Shown here one piece after another: positions 29,831-40,350 of a stretch of DNA of 64,000 nucleotides. The stretch is taken from contig QKAU01000056.1 in the NCBI GenBank assembly GCA_003246265.1, positions 56,074 through 120,073 of the forward strand, read 5' to 3'. Within the stretch, counting starts at the first letter, position 1. Each line of letters opens with the position of its first letter. Below the pieces are notes generated by a model, which had not been told where the DNA came from, searched no databases, and was given only the letters and a program-made list of their open reading frames with translations. This DNA is from Kiritimatiellales bacterium (GTDB taxonomy: Bacteria > Verrucomicrobiota > Kiritimatiellia > Kiritimatiellales > Pontiellaceae). Both the position numbers and the translations under genes were made by a program.

Positions 29831-31134
29831 CCTTCGACCTTCCCGCCCAGCGCGGCCATGTGCTTCCAGAAATCGGGATACGAAGTGTCCACGCACCCGG
29901 TGTTTTGGATCGTTACCGGCCCCGATCCGAACGTGTTCAGGATCGCCATCGACATCGCGATCCGGTGGTCGCCGCGGCTATCGAGGGCTCTCTCCGGCGT
30001 TTCGAGTGCGGCGGGCCCGCCGACCACCATCCCGTCCTCGAGTTCCTCCACCTCGACGCCGAACAGCCGCAGGTTACCGACCATCTCCGCGATGCGGTCG
30101 GATTCCTTGACGCGCAATTCGGCGGCGTCGCGGATTTCGGTCCGCCCCGACGCCAAGGCCCCGGCCACCGCAAGGATCGGAAGTTCATCGATCAGATTGG
30201 GGATCTCATCGCCTTCGATGACCGTTCCGTGCAGCGGTGCGCCCCGGACGGTGACCGTTCCCCATGGATCGCCCGCCGCTTCGGTCACCACGATTTCGAT
30301 GGAAGCCCCCATGCGCCGCAGCACGTCGAGCAGTGCCGTGCGGCGGGGATTGAGGCCCACGCCCTCCAGCACCAGCTCGGCACCGGGCCGCACCGCCGCG
30401 GCGACAATCCAGAAGGCGGCCGACGAGAAATCGCCCGGCACCACGAAATCGCGCGCCTTGAAGCGCGGCCCCCTCGATCCGAACCCGTGGATGGAGATTT
30501 CCAGCCCGTCGATCTCGATCGGAATGTCCAGCGCCTGGAACAGCTTTTCGGTGTGGTCGCGCGTGGGTCGCGGCTCGACCACCGTGGTCTTGCCTTCGGC
30601 ATAGAGTCCGGCCAGCAGGATGCACGACTTGACTTGGGCCGAAGCCATCGGGAGCAGGTAGCCGATGCCCTTCAGCTTTCCGCCGCAGACGACCATCGGC
30701 AGCGTACCCTTCTGGCCGCTCAGGCCGATATGCGCACCCATCAGCTCCAGCGGATGGCGGATGCGCCCCATCGGGCGGCTGGAGAGCGATTCGTCGCCAA
30801 CCATGGTCACCTCGATGCCGGCCCCCGCCACGAGGCCCGCCAGCAGGCGTGTCCCCGTGCCGGAGTTGCCCATGTCCAGCGGCCCGGCGGGTGGCCGCAA
30901 CGTGCCGGCCACGCCGGTAATGTAGAGCGCATCGTCGCGGAATTCCGCCACGGCCCCCATCTGCTCCATGGCGGAAAGCGTGCTGCGCGCATCCGCGCCG
31001 TTGAGATACCCAATGACCCTCGACGTCCCCTCGGCCAATGAAGCCAGCATGGCCACGCGCTGCGAGATGCTCTTGTCGCCGGGGATCTTGACCGATCCGC
31101 CCAGCGGTGCTGGAAATACCCTTTTACTGCTCAT
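29827..31134 (-). CDS. aroA: 3-phosphoshikimate 1-carboxyvinyltransferase (EPSP synthase)
   Basis: The protein has 435 residues, usual for AroA. Motifs are GDKSISQRVAMLASLAEG near residue 19 (shikimate-phosphate and PEP binding), LDMGNSGTGTRLLAGLVAG near 83, MASAQVKSCILLAGLYAEG near 164, and RVKESDRIAEM near 335. The family core is usually LxxGNxGTxxR, satisfied here. It makes EPSP from shikimate-3-phosphate and PEP. It is downstream of tyrA with a 34-base gap containing a hairpin and coupled to cmk by ATGA. Confidence 0.95.
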   Translation of the reverse strand: MSSKRVFPAPLGGSVKIPGDKSISQRVAMLASLAEGTSRVIGYLNGADARSTLSAMEQMGAVAEFRDDALYITGVAGTLRPPAGPLDMGNSGTGTRLLAGLVAGAGIEVTMVGDESLSSRPMGRIRHPLELMGAHIGLSGQKGTLPMVVCGGKLKGIGYLLPMASAQVKSCILLAGLYAEGKTTVVEPRPTRDHTEKLFQALDIPIEIDGLEISIHGFGSRGPRFKARDFVVPGDFSSAAFWIVAAAVRPGAELVLEGVGLNPRRTALLDVLRRMGASIEIVVTEAAGDPWGTVTVRGAPLHGTVIEGDEIPNLIDELPILAVAGALASGRTEIRDAAELRVKESDRIAEMVGNLRLFGVEVEELEDGMVVGGPAALETPERALDSRGDHRIAMSMAILNTFGSGPVTIQNTGCVDTSYPDFWKHMAALGGKVEG

Positions 31135-31142
31135 TGAATCCC

Positions 31143-31165
31143 ATCCACGGATTGAATCCGTGGGT
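31143..31165. promoter_or_regulatory. Hairpin between tyrA and aroA
   Basis: The perfect arms CCACGGATT and AATCCGTGG surround one central base. The dyad sits right after the tyrA stop and about 10 bases before the aroA start, where no strong Shine-Dalgarno is seen. It has no T-tract on the minus strand, so it is more likely an mRNA stability or translation element than a terminator. Confidence 0.4.
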
Positions 31166-31168
31166 ATC

Positions 31169-32050
31169 CTATTTTTTAAGAAACCTGCTTAGTTTCAAAA
31201 TCCCGTTGCGAGCCGATGCGGCCTCCTCGAGCCATTTCCGGATATCTTCGCCATTGCCACTGCGCAGGATTCCGATGAGGCCCTGCAGCTCTTCGTGGAA
31301 GCGGTCGAGCTCGTTTTCGAGGGCGGCGCGGTTGGTGTCGATGATATCCACCCACATATCGGCCGAGCCGGAAGCCACGCGTGTGGTGTCCTTGAATCCC
31401 GTACCGCAGAAGTCGGCCTTTGCACCCGGATCGGAACCGGCCACCGAACGGGCCAGCGCGGCGGCGACCATGTGCGGAAGATGGCTCGTCGACGCCAGCA
31501 TGGCGTCGTGCGCCGCGGGCGACATCTCGACCACTGCCGATCCGGCCCCCTGCCACAGCGCCGCTACCGTCTCGCGGGCAGACTCCGGCGTCCCTTCCGT
31601 GGGGCACACCACGGTCAGGCGCCCGTCGTAGAGATCGGGGAATCCCGCTTCGATTCCCGTCTTCTCCGATCCGGCGATGGGATGCGAGCCGACGAAGCAG
31701 GCTTTGCTTCCCGCGAACAGCGGCTCCATGGTCCGCAGCAGCTCGGACTTCGTGCTCCCCACATCCGTCATCACCGCGCCGGCCTGGAGCGCTGGAACAA
31801 CCTGCCCGGCCAGCTTGGCGATCGACCAGATCGGCACGCAGACCACCACCACGTCCGCCTCGCGGGCGGCGTCGGCGGGATCGGCATAGGCGGCATCGAC
31901 CATGCCGGAAGCCAAGGCATGGTCCCGCGTCTCCGCGCGCCGGGCATAGCCGAGGATCCGTCCCCCGAACCCGCGCTTGCGCAACGCCAGTGCGAGGGAG
32001 GCCCCCATCAGGCCCAGCCCCAGGATCGCCACATTTTGCCGTTTGTCCAT
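31169..32050 (-). CDS. tyrA: Prephenate dehydrogenase
   Basis: The protein has 293 residues from ATG 32050 ([16 protein letters not shown]); a TTG 9 bases upstream is an alternative. The NAD-binding [17 protein letters not shown] is at the N-terminus. [15 protein letters not shown] near residue 123 and [14 protein letters not shown] near 190 contain the catalytic His residues of TyrA enzymes. [18 protein letters not shown] near 218 is also typical. It produces 4-hydroxyphenylpyruvate for tyrosine synthesis (cyclohexadienyl activity cannot be excluded). There is no ACT regulatory domain. It is the first gene of a tyrA-aroA-cmk-plsC-proS run and divergent from sodA. Confidence 0.9.
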   Translation of the reverse strand: MDKRQNVAILGLGLMGASLALALRKRGFGGRILGYARRAETRDHALASGMVDAAYADPADAAREADVVVVCVPIWSIAKLAGQVVPALQAGAVMTDVGSTKSELLRTMEPLFAGSKACFVGSHPIAGSEKTGIEAGFPDLYDGRLTVVCPTEGTPESARETVAALWQGAGSAVVEMSPAAHDAMLASTSHLPHMVAAALARSVAGSDPGAKADFCGTGFKDTTRVASGSADMWVDIIDTNRAALENELDRFHEELQGLIGILRSGNGEDIRKWLEEAASARNGILKLSRFLKK

Positions 32051-32236
32051 CCGTTCCAACCCATCGAAAAAGTGAGGGGCTATTGTCCAAGGAATGGGAA
32101 TTATTTCAATCCTAAAGCCGACCGCGCATCGCGCCCCGCCGAATATAATACTATTTTTGTACTATTAAAATTTGACATCCCCGCCCCGTCCTTCAAGATC
32201 GGGCCAGTTGATAAGACAACGATCAGGAGGTTTACC

Positions 32237-32851
32237 ATGGCTTATGAACTACCCAAACTGCCGTATGCCTACGACGCGCTCGAACCCTACATCGATGCGC
32301 GGACGATGGAGATCCACCACACCAAGCACCACCAGGCCTACATCAACAACGTCAATGCCGCCCTCGAAGGGACCGCGCTCGCCGGGCTCGATGTCCTTGA
32401 GCTGATCCAGCGGCTCGGCGAGGTGCCCGAAGAGAAGCGGACCGCCGTACGCAACAACGGCGGTGGCCACGCCAACCACTCCCTCTTCTGGGAGGTCATG
32501 GGCCCGAAGGCCGGCGGCGAGCCCGGCGGGGACCTGGGCAAGGCCATCGCGGACGCGTTTGGCGGGTTCGCCGGATTCAAGGAGCAGTTCAGCAAGGCGG
32601 CCGCCACCCGCTTCGGCTCCGGCTGGGCGTGGCTCTGCAAGCACGAAGGCGGCAGGTTGAGCATCTGCTCCACCCCCAACCAGGATAGTCCGCTGATGAA
32701 GGATGTCCCCTGCAACGGGGTGCCGATCCTCGGGCTCGACGTCTGGGAACACGCGTACTACCTGCACTACCAGAACCGCCGCCCCGACTATATCTCGGCG
32801 TTTTTCAGCGTCATCAACTGGGACAAGGTCGCGGAAAACTTCGCCAAGTAG
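32237..32851 (+). CDS. sodA: Superoxide dismutase, Fe/Mn type
   Basis: The protein has 204 residues, preceded by AGGAGG 7 bases before ATG 32237. Metal ligands are visible: the first His in [12 protein letters not shown], the second in [11 protein letters not shown] near residue 80, and Asp and His in [20 protein letters not shown] near 165. The motif [10 protein letters not shown] and the sequence around the active site favour the Mn or cambialistic branch. It is cytoplasmic, with no signal peptide. A strong terminator follows. It protects an otherwise ferredoxin-dependent metabolism from superoxide. Confidence 0.95.
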   Translation: MAYELPKLPYAYDALEPYIDARTMEIHHTKHHQAYINNVNAALEGTALAGLDVLELIQRLGEVPEEKRTAVRNNGGGHANHSLFWEVMGPKAGGEPGGDLGKAIADAFGGFAGFKEQFSKAAATRFGSGWAWLCKHEGGRLSICSTPNQDSPLMKDVPCNGVPILGLDVWEHAYYLHYQNRRPDYISAFFSVINWDKVAENFAK

Positions 32852-32860
32852 ATCGGTCGC

Positions 32861-33676
32861 CTACCGTGACGGGACGGAGTCCGGCGCAGGCCGGGCTCCG
32901 TTTTGCTTTCCGAACTCCGCCACCATGAAGGTGTGGTCGGAGGGCTTTTCCCGCATGCGCGGCTCCAGATCGATTTCGCACGCTACGCTCCTTTGGGCCA
33001 GCGGCGGCGTGGCGAGGATGTAGTCGATCCGCCATCCGATGTTGCGCGTCACGGCGTTGGGCACGCGGTAGTCGAAGAAAGAGTAGCTTTCCTCCCCGGG
33101 ATGGTGCTTGCGAAACAGGTCCTCGAACCCGAAGGCGCAGACCTCCAGGAAGGCGTCGCGCGCGGCGCTGTGGTAGCACGGATCGTTCACGTGCGCGGCG
33201 GGGTTGGACACGTCGATCGGGGCGACCGCGATGTTGATGTCGCCGATCCAGGCCAGGGGCTGCCCGGCGGAATACCCGGCCGCGAACATCCGTTTCAGCC
33301 GGGCGTACCACTGCAGCTTGTACCGGTACATGGCATGGTCGATTGCCCGGCCCTGCGGAACATAGGTGTTGACGACCGCAACCCCGCCGACCACCGCGCG
33401 CACCAGGCGCGTCTCGTCGGCAGGCCCGCCGTCCTCAAACCCGAAGCGGACCGATTCGGGCGGCTCCCGCGTCACGAGCGCCACGCCGTTGTAGGATTTC
33501 TCCCCGCGGAAGGCCACATGCCAGCCCGCCGCCTCGAACGCTTCGCGAGGGAAGTCGGCGTCCTGCACCTTGGTCTCCTGGATGCCGAGGACGTCGGGCC
33601 GGTGGGTTGCCAGCCAGTCCAGCACGATGGGCAGCCGGCTGCGGATGGAGTTGGCGTTGAAGGTGGCGATCTTCAT
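32861..33676 (-). CDS. xth: Exodeoxyribonuclease III
   Basis: The protein has 271 residues from MKIATFNANSIRSRL at 33676. It is an AP-endonuclease/exonuclease of the endonuclease-exonuclease-phosphatase fold, with the metal-binding Glu in LGIQETKVQD near residue 35, the catalytic Tyr region in NTYVPQGR near 108, Asp/Asn in WIGDINIAV near 147, and the C-terminal KPSDHTFMVAEF His-Asp. It removes AP sites and 3' blocking groups in base-excision repair. It converges on sodA with a 9-base gap. The start three residues upstream (MPTMKI) is possible. Confidence 0.92.
   Translation of the reverse strand: MKIATFNANSIRSRLPIVLDWLATHRPDVLGIQETKVQDADFPREAFEAAGWHVAFRGEKSYNGVALVTREPPESVRFGFEDGGPADETRLVRAVVGGVAVVNTYVPQGRAIDHAMYRYKLQWYARLKRMFAAGYSAGQPLAWIGDINIAVAPIDVSNPAAHVNDPCYHSAARDAFLEVCAFGFEDLFRKHHPGEESYSFFDYRVPNAVTRNIGWRIDYILATPPLAQRSVACEIDLEPRMREKPSDHTFMVAEFGKQNGARPAPDSVPSR
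32874..32904 (+). terminator. Terminator of sodA (inside the 3' end of the convergent exonuclease gene)
   Basis: A 12-pair stem with one wobble pair (ACGGAGTCCGGC with GCCGGGCTCCGT) and loop GCAG is followed by TTTTGCTTT. It overlaps the last codons of the minus-strand exonuclease III gene. Confidence 0.8.
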
Positions 33677-33802
33677 GGTGGGCATCCGGGATCGGGGCGA
33701 TAGGAAACGATCCCTCCCCCCTTGTCAATAGCGCTACGAAAGGATTGAACTGGCTGGATCAATCGGGGATAAACAGCGCCTGTTTCCAACCCCGGACAGG
33801 CC

Positions 33803-35455
<1,653 letters not shown>

Positions 35456-35529
35456 GCGCGGCATTTCATTAAATACCCCCCATGCGCCGGTTTTCCTCCG
35501 CACCGGCCTTGTTCTCGAGCCGATGGGTG

Positions 35530-35589
35530 TTGGTAGGGACGCGTGTCCCACATGTCCACGGCGGGATGGGGATACCTCGCCCTACCAAG
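35530..35589. repeat. 60-bp REP-like palindromic element
   Basis: Perfect 9-base terminal inverted repeats TTGGTAGGG and CCCTACCAA bound a 60-base unit that also contains an inner hairpin (GGGACGCGTGTCCC). It lies in the 297-base gene-free stretch after glnS. No coding potential is evident. Copy number elsewhere in the genome is unknown. Confidence 0.55.
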
Positions 35590-35624
35590 AATCACATCTT
35601 CGCGTTCTTCGGCTCCTCGTGTTT

Positions 35625-35748
35625 AGAACCTATCCCAAAACTTGCACATCGCCCGGTCAGGGGACCGGGCCTACATCAAATTCCTTGTGAATGCCAACCT
35701 TGTGGACCGCGTGTCCTCACGCGGAGGAGGTTCTGGGATAGATTCTAG
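35625..35748. repeat. 124-bp MITE-like element with imperfect terminal inverted repeats
   Basis: The left end, starting TAGAACCTATCCCAAAAC, matches the reverse complement of the right end at 16 of 18 bases. Inside are two smaller hairpins (CGGTC/GACCG and CCGCGTG/CACGCGG). The right end lies only 5 bases from the stop of the DJ-1 gene. No transposase is present, so any mobility would be in trans. Confidence 0.5.
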
Positions 35749-35752
35749 ACCG

Positions 35753-36295
35753 TCAAAGAAGCAGCCCGGCGCGGACCTCGGCGGAGGTGTTGGGGCCGCT
35801 GCATTCGGCGATGACCTTGAGGGCGAATTCGAAGGCGGTGCCGGGCCCCTGGCTGGTGATGAGGTGGCCGTCGACCACGACGATCCCATCGACCGGCTGG
35901 ATATCGGGCGGAAGCTTCTGCTCCACGCCAGGATAGCAGGTGAAGCGCCTGCCTTCGAGGACCCCGGCTTCGTTGAGCGCCAGCGCGGCGGCGCAGATGG
36001 CGCCGATCCATTTCCCCTGTTGGTTGAAGTCGCGCAGCGCACGCTGCACGCCGGCGTGCTTCATGAAGGCCTCGGTCCCGCCAAAGCCGCCGGGTAGCAG
36101 CAGGATGTCGTAGTCGTCGGGATCGACCGCGTCCCAAAGCGTGTCGGGGAGCAGCCTGACCCCGCGGGAAGCCTCGATGGCTCCTTCGGCAAGGCCCGCC
36201 ACGGTGACGTCCCACTTTGCGCGGCGCAGCGTATCGATGATGATGACGGCTTCCATCTCCTCGGAGCCGTTGGCGACCGGTACCAGTGCTTTCAT
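35753..36295 (-). CDS. DJ-1/PfpI (ThiJ) family protein
   Basis: The protein has 180 residues from MKALVPVANGSEEMEAV at 36295, with GGAGG at good spacing. It is a single-domain DJ-1 fold: the conserved Glu in GSEEME near residue 12, and the nucleophile-elbow Cys in IGAICAAALALNEAG near 100. DILLLPGGFGGTEAFM near 65 and GHLITSQGPGTAFEFAL near 145 are family hallmarks. Relatives act as glyoxalase III, deglycase-like or redox-sensing proteins; which applies here is unclear. It lies at the downstream end of the dap/lysA gene run after a 120-base gap. Confidence 0.88.
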   Translation of the reverse strand: MKALVPVANGSEEMEAVIIIDTLRRAKWDVTVAGLAEGAIEASRGVRLLPDTLWDAVDPDDYDILLLPGGFGGTEAFMKHAGVQRALRDFNQQGKWIGAICAAALALNEAGVLEGRRFTCYPGVEQKLPPDIQPVDGIVVVDGHLITSQGPGTAFEFALKVIAECSGPNTSAEVRAGLLL

Positions 36296-36415
36296 TCTCA
36301 ACCTCCGGTTTCGTGATGCGACGATTGCCACTTCATTTCGTTTCGTTGCTGTCGCAGGCGCCAGCCTCGCTTCGCGTGAAACGTGAAGGACGAATCGCGC
36401 CTCACGGCCCGCTCG

Positions 36416-37150
36416 TCATTCAATGACTTTGCGAAGTTCGCCAACGACCTGCTCGCGCGTACCTTCCGGAATGGGCACGTCAAAGGTTTCCTGCAGCACC
36501 TCGGCCAGGCGTTCGCCGCTGCAGACCACGACGCCGTTGACGTTCATCAAATCCTTGGGCAGTTCCGTGCCCAGGAAGCAGAGGACGGGGTGGACCGGCA
36601 GGTTGCCGCATCCCGACTCGTCGAGATAGGCGACCAGCTCGGCCGTGGCATCCTTCACCTGCCGCAGCGGGGGGCGCGACGGCTCGCGGCCGTCGGCGTA
36701 GAGCTTGCCGTCGCGAAAGGCGACGCTTCCCTTCCAGTTCTTGGTCTCCACGACGAAGACGCCCGGTGGCCCGACAATGACATGGTCGAAATTCTGCTTT
36801 CCGCCACCCAGGCGCAAGCCGTTGAAGACGGTGTATGCCGGCCCGAGGAAGGAGAGTTCGTGGGCCACCCACTCCTCGCCCTTCGCGCCCTTGAGGTAGT
36901 TGCCGAGCCGCCGGTCCCCCCATGCGAGCAGGATGGCGGCCGAGACCGCCACGAGGAAGAAGAGGATACCGACCTGCGACAGCCCCAGCTCCGGGCAAGG
37001 CAGCCATGCACGCAGGAGGTAGCCGGTGACGAGGCAGACAAGCAGCAGGGGCCAGAAGGCCTTCAGCAGGCCGAGCACGCGGGGGGCTTCCCCCGGGCTT
37101 CCGTAGACCCGGGCAAAGCGGCCGCTCAAAGGTGCCTTGTTCGCTTCCAT
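36416..37150 (-). CDS. Membrane-anchored NERD-domain protein (putative nuclease)
   Basis: The protein has 244 residues from MEANKAPLSG at 37150. Two hydrophobic helices (LLKAFWPLLLVCLVTGYLL, ILFFLVAVSAAILLAWG) cover about residues 30-78 and anchor it. The cytoplasmic NERD domain follows: GAKGEEWVAHELSFL near 87, FDHVIVGPPGVFVVETKNWKG around residues 121-141, matching the restriction-endonuclease-like D...ExK core. NERD proteins are thought to process nucleic acid, but few have known roles. It starts 7 bases after dapB, so it is probably in the same mRNA. Confidence 0.82.
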   Translation of the reverse strand: MEANKAPLSGRFARVYGSPGEAPRVLGLLKAFWPLLLVCLVTGYLLRAWLPCPELGLSQVGILFFLVAVSAAILLAWGDRRLGNYLKGAKGEEWVAHELSFLGPAYTVFNGLRLGGGKQNFDHVIVGPPGVFVVETKNWKGSVAFRDGKLYADGREPSRPPLRQVKDATAELVAYLDESGCGNLPVHPVLCFLGTELPKDLMNVNGVVVCSGERLAEVLQETFDVPIPEGTREQVVGELRKVIE

Positions 37151-37157
37151 GGGCAGC

Positions 37158-37970
37158 CTACAATCCGAGCACATCCTTCATGCTGTAGAGACTGGCGGGT
37201 TTCCCGGCCACCCAGGCGGCGGCCTGGAGCGCACCGATGGCGAAGACATCGCGGCTCGTGGCGCGATGCGAAAGCTCGAGCAGCTCGCCCATGCCGGCGA
37301 GCATGACCGTGTGGTCGCCCACGATGTCGCCCCCGCGCACGGCATGGAAGCCGATCTCCTCCTGCGGGCGTTCGCCCGGGAGCCCGGTGCGCCCGTCCAG
37401 CTGGACCTCCTTCAGGTTCCAGCCATAGCCCTCGGCCGCGGCGCGGCCGAGCATGAGCGCGGTGCCGGAAGGGGCATCCTTCTTCTGGTTGTGGTGGCGC
37501 TCGACCACCTCGATGTCATACCCCTTGCCTTTCAGCGCGCGGGCCCCCGCCTCGACGAGGTTGCAGAGCAGGTTGATGCCCAGGCTCATGTTGCCGGATA
37601 GCACGACGGGACTCTTTTCCGCCGCGGCATGGATCGCCGCCAGCTCCTCTTCGTTCAGGCCGGTGGTGCCGACCACCCATGCGGTCCCCCACTCCGCGAT
37701 GCGCGGCGCATTGCCCGCCGTACCGAAGTGCGACGAGAAGTCGACAATGACGTCGGCCGTTTTCCCGACCGCTTCGAGGTTGTTGAGCAGCTTGACCCCC
37801 GCCTCCCCGGCGCCGGCCATCAGGCCCGCATCCTTGCCAAGATCCGGGGCATCCCACAGATCGACCGCGCCGTGCAATTCCAGCCCCGGCACCGTCTCCT
37901 CCAGAAGAAGACGAATCAGGGTCTTGCCCATGCGGCCCGCGGCTCCGAGAACAACAATTTTCGTTTTCAT
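37158..37970 (-). CDS. dapB: 4-hydroxy-tetrahydrodipicolinate reductase
   Basis: The protein has 270 residues from MKTKIVVLGAAGRMG at 37970. The nucleotide-binding GAAGRMGKTLIRLL lies at the N-terminus. The signature EVVERHHNQKKDAPSGTAL near residue 152 carries the catalytic His and Lys. Ending GALQAAAWVAGKPASLYSM is typical. It reduces HTPA to tetrahydrodipicolinate, the substrate of DapL encoded at 12.4 kb. It is 59 bases downstream of dapA and directly upstream of the NERD gene. Confidence 0.95.
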   Translation of the reverse strand: MKTKIVVLGAAGRMGKTLIRLLLEETVPGLELHGAVDLWDAPDLGKDAGLMAGAGEAGVKLLNNLEAVGKTADVIVDFSSHFGTAGNAPRIAEWGTAWVVGTTGLNEEELAAIHAAAEKSPVVLSGNMSLGINLLCNLVEAGARALKGKGYDIEVVERHHNQKKDAPSGTALMLGRAAAEGYGWNLKEVQLDGRTGLPGERPQEEIGFHAVRGGDIVGDHTVMLAGMGELLELSHRATSRDVFAIGALQAAAWVAGKPASLYSMKDVLGL

Positions 37971-38029
37971 ATCACCACCTGCCGAATCCTGCCCACGGTT
38001 GTCGCAGCAAACCCGTGGCGTCAAATGAA

Positions 38030-38899
38030 TCAGAGAATCCCCACCTGCGCCATGGTCGCCCGCAGCGCGGCCTTGTTGGCCTCCGTGGTTTCGCACAGCG
38101 GCAGGCGGTAGGCCTCTTCGATCATGCCCATCATCGCCATGGCCGCCTTGACCGGAATCGGATTGGTGTCGATGAAGAGGCCGCCGAAAAGCGCATGGTA
38201 CTTCAGGTGCAGGGCCCGAGCGGTTTCGAAGTCGCCCTTGAGCGCCGCGCCGACCAGCGCTGCCATTTCGGCCGGGATCAGGTTGGAGGCCACGGAGATG
38301 ACGCCGACGGCGCCGACGGCGATCATCGGCAAGGCCAGAGAGTCATCCCCCGACAGCACGTCGAGATCGCATACGCCCCTGATGGCGCTGACGCGGTCGA
38401 CGGAGCCCGCCGCCTCCTTGATGGAGACGATGTTCGGATGCCGCGCCAGCTCGGCGACCACCGGCAACGGGATCTCCCGGGCGGAACGGCCCGGCACGTT
38501 GTAGAGCACCACCGGCAGTCCCAGGTCGGCCACGGCGGAAAAATGGCGGACGAGGCCGAGGTTGTTCGGCTTGTTGTAGTAGGGCGTCACCTGCAGGGTG
38601 CCATCCACGCCGAAGGCCTTGCAGGCTTCGGTCAGCTCCAGCGCCTCCGCGGTGGAGTTGGCGCCCGTGCCCGCGATGATCCTGCAGCGCCTGGCCGCCC
38701 GGGCCGCCACGACCTCGATCACCTTCAGGTGCTCCTTCGTGTTGAGCGTCGGCGATTCGCCCGTTGTTCCGACCGGCACGATGCCGTCGACGCCTCCGGC
38801 CACCTGGAAATCGACCAGCTCCTCCAGCCTCCGGAAGTCGACCGAGCCGTCCTGCGCAAAGGGCGTAACCAAGGCTGTATAGACACCGCTAAAGTACAT
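38030..38899 (-). CDS. dapA: 4-hydroxy-tetrahydrodipicolinate synthase
   Basis: This 289-residue TIM-barrel aldolase condenses pyruvate with aspartate semialdehyde, the first committed step to DAP and lysine. GTTGESPTLN lies near residue 44, YNVPGR with the catalytic Tyr near 133, and the Schiff-base Lys is in VSIKEAAGS near 161. The first Met (MYFSGVYTALVTPF) has GGGAGAG upstream. The order lysA-dapA-dapB on the minus strand, with 87- and 59-base gaps, indicates one operon. Confidence 0.95.
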   Translation of the reverse strand: MYFSGVYTALVTPFAQDGSVDFRRLEELVDFQVAGGVDGIVPVGTTGESPTLNTKEHLKVIEVVAARAARRCRIIAGTGANSTAEALELTEACKAFGVDGTLQVTPYYNKPNNLGLVRHFSAVADLGLPVVLYNVPGRSAREIPLPVVAELARHPNIVSIKEAAGSVDRVSAIRGVCDLDVLSGDDSLALPMIAVGAVGVISVASNLIPAEMAALVGAALKGDFETARALHLKYHALFGGLFIDTNPIPVKAAMAMMGMIEEAYRLPLCETTEANKAALRATMAQVGIL

Positions 38900-38986
38900 T
38901 GCATCTCTCCCGTGGAACTACGGAGACTACCCTCTAATTCCCGCTAATCCACCCTAAACATTCGTCAAATCCGCGCCACCACGAGG

Positions 38987-40252
38987 TCAGGCTGGGAAGG
39001 CCTCCAGGCCTTCCATGTCCAGCGTGGCGAAATAGTCCGCAACGGTCTCGGCGCGGCGGATCGGGACGATCGTGCCGTCCTCGCGCCGCAGCAGCTCCGC
39101 CGAGCGCAGCTTGGCATTGTAGTTGAAGCCCATGGCGTGGCCGTGCGCGCCGGCATCATGAATGACCACCAGGTCGCCGACGTCGGCCTGCGGCATGGCG
39201 CGGTCGATGGCGAACTTGTCGTTGTTTTCGCAGAGCGACCCGGTGACGTCGCAGACGAAATCGCAGGCGGCGTCCTCCTTGCCGGCCACGGTGATGTGGT
39301 GGTAGGCCCCGTACATCGCCGGCCGCATCAGGTTGGCCATGCAGGCATCGAGCCCGACATACTGCTTATAGGTGTTCTTCCGGTGCAGCACGCGGCTGAC
39401 CAGCCAGCCGTAGGGCCCCGTCACCATCCGGCCGCACTCCATGCGGATATCCAGCGGCCCGAGCCCCTTGCCAACGATCCACTGCTCGTAGAGCGCACGG
39501 ACCCCCTCGCCCAGCGCTTCCAGGTCGACCGGTTCCTGCGCAGGCCGGTACGGGATGCCGATGCCGCCGCCCAGGTTGACGAATTCGAACCCGATACCGA
39601 GCGTGGCGGACAGTTCGCCGACCAGTTCGAACAGCATGTGGGCGGTTTCAAGGAAGTAGGAGATCTCCAGCTCGTTCGACGCCACCATCGTGTGCAGGCC
39701 GAAACGCCTGACCCCCTTGTCGCGCAGGATGCGGTAGCCTTCGAAAAGCTGTTCGCGGGTGAATCCGTACTTGGCCTCTTCGGGATGGCCGATGATCGCG
39801 TTGCCGGCCTTGAGCGCGCCGGGATTGTAGCGGCAGCAGACCAGGTCGGGCAACCCGGTGTGCTCCTCGAGGTACTCGATGTGGGTGATGTCGTCGAGGT
39901 TGATGATCGCCCCCAGCTCCATGGCCTTGGCGTATTCGTAGGCCGGAGTGTCGTTGGAGGTGAACATGATATCCCCGCCCCGCATGCCGACCTGCTCCGA
40001 CAGCAGCAGCTCGCCCATGGACGAACAGTCCGCGCCGAAGCCTTCGGCCCTGAGGATCTTCAGGATATAGGGATTCGGCGTCGCCTTGACGGCAAAGTAT
40101 TCCTTGAACCCCGGATTCCAGGCAAAGGCCGCCTTCAGCCTGCGCGCGTTCCCGCGGATTCCCGCTTCGTCGTAGAGATGGAACGGCGTCGGAAAGCGCT
40201 GTGCCAGCGCTTCCAGCTGTTCCCGGTTCAATGGGCATCTCTTTTCGGCCAT
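38987..40252 (-). CDS. lysA: Diaminopimelate decarboxylase
   Basis: The protein has 421 residues from MAEKRCPLNREQL at 40252 (AGGAG upstream). It is a fold-III PLP decarboxylase: the PLP Lys is in KEYFAVKATPNPYIL near residue 50, the Gly-rich phosphate-binding FVNLGGGIGIPY near 235, and CENNDKFA near 350 replaces the more usual CESxD active-site Cys segment. It converts meso-DAP to lysine. It heads the lysA-dapA-dapB run. A terminator for the upstream DUF1566 gene separates it from that unit. A related fold-III decarboxylase is conceivable, but the dap context supports LysA. Confidence 0.88.
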   Translation of the reverse strand: MAEKRCPLNREQLEALAQRFPTPFHLYDEAGIRGNARRLKAAFAWNPGFKEYFAVKATPNPYILKILRAEGFGADCSSMGELLLSEQVGMRGGDIMFTSNDTPAYEYAKAMELGAIINLDDITHIEYLEEHTGLPDLVCCRYNPGALKAGNAIIGHPEEAKYGFTREQLFEGYRILRDKGVRRFGLHTMVASNELEISYFLETAHMLFELVGELSATLGIGFEFVNLGGGIGIPYRPAQEPVDLEALGEGVRALYEQWIVGKGLGPLDIRMECGRMVTGPYGWLVSRVLHRKNTYKQYVGLDACMANLMRPAMYGAYHHITVAGKEDAACDFVCDVTGSLCENNDKFAIDRAMPQADVGDLVVIHDAGAHGHAMGFNYNAKLRSAELLRREDGTIVPIRRAETVADYFATLDMEGLEAFPA

Positions 40253-40314
40253 GGTCGTTCTCCTGAAAATGAATGCGGGACTATACAGGAAACCCTTCTG
40301 TTTCCAACGCCGGG

Positions 40315-40350
40315 CGCAAGAAAAAAGGGTTCTTCCCCAAGGAAGAACCC
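40315..40350 (-). terminator. Strong terminator of the DUF1566 operon
   Basis: On the minus strand the arms GGGTTCTTCC and GGAAGAACCC with loop TTGG are followed by TTTTTTCTTG. It lies 18 bases downstream of the DUF1566/EF-hand gene. Confidence 0.9.
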
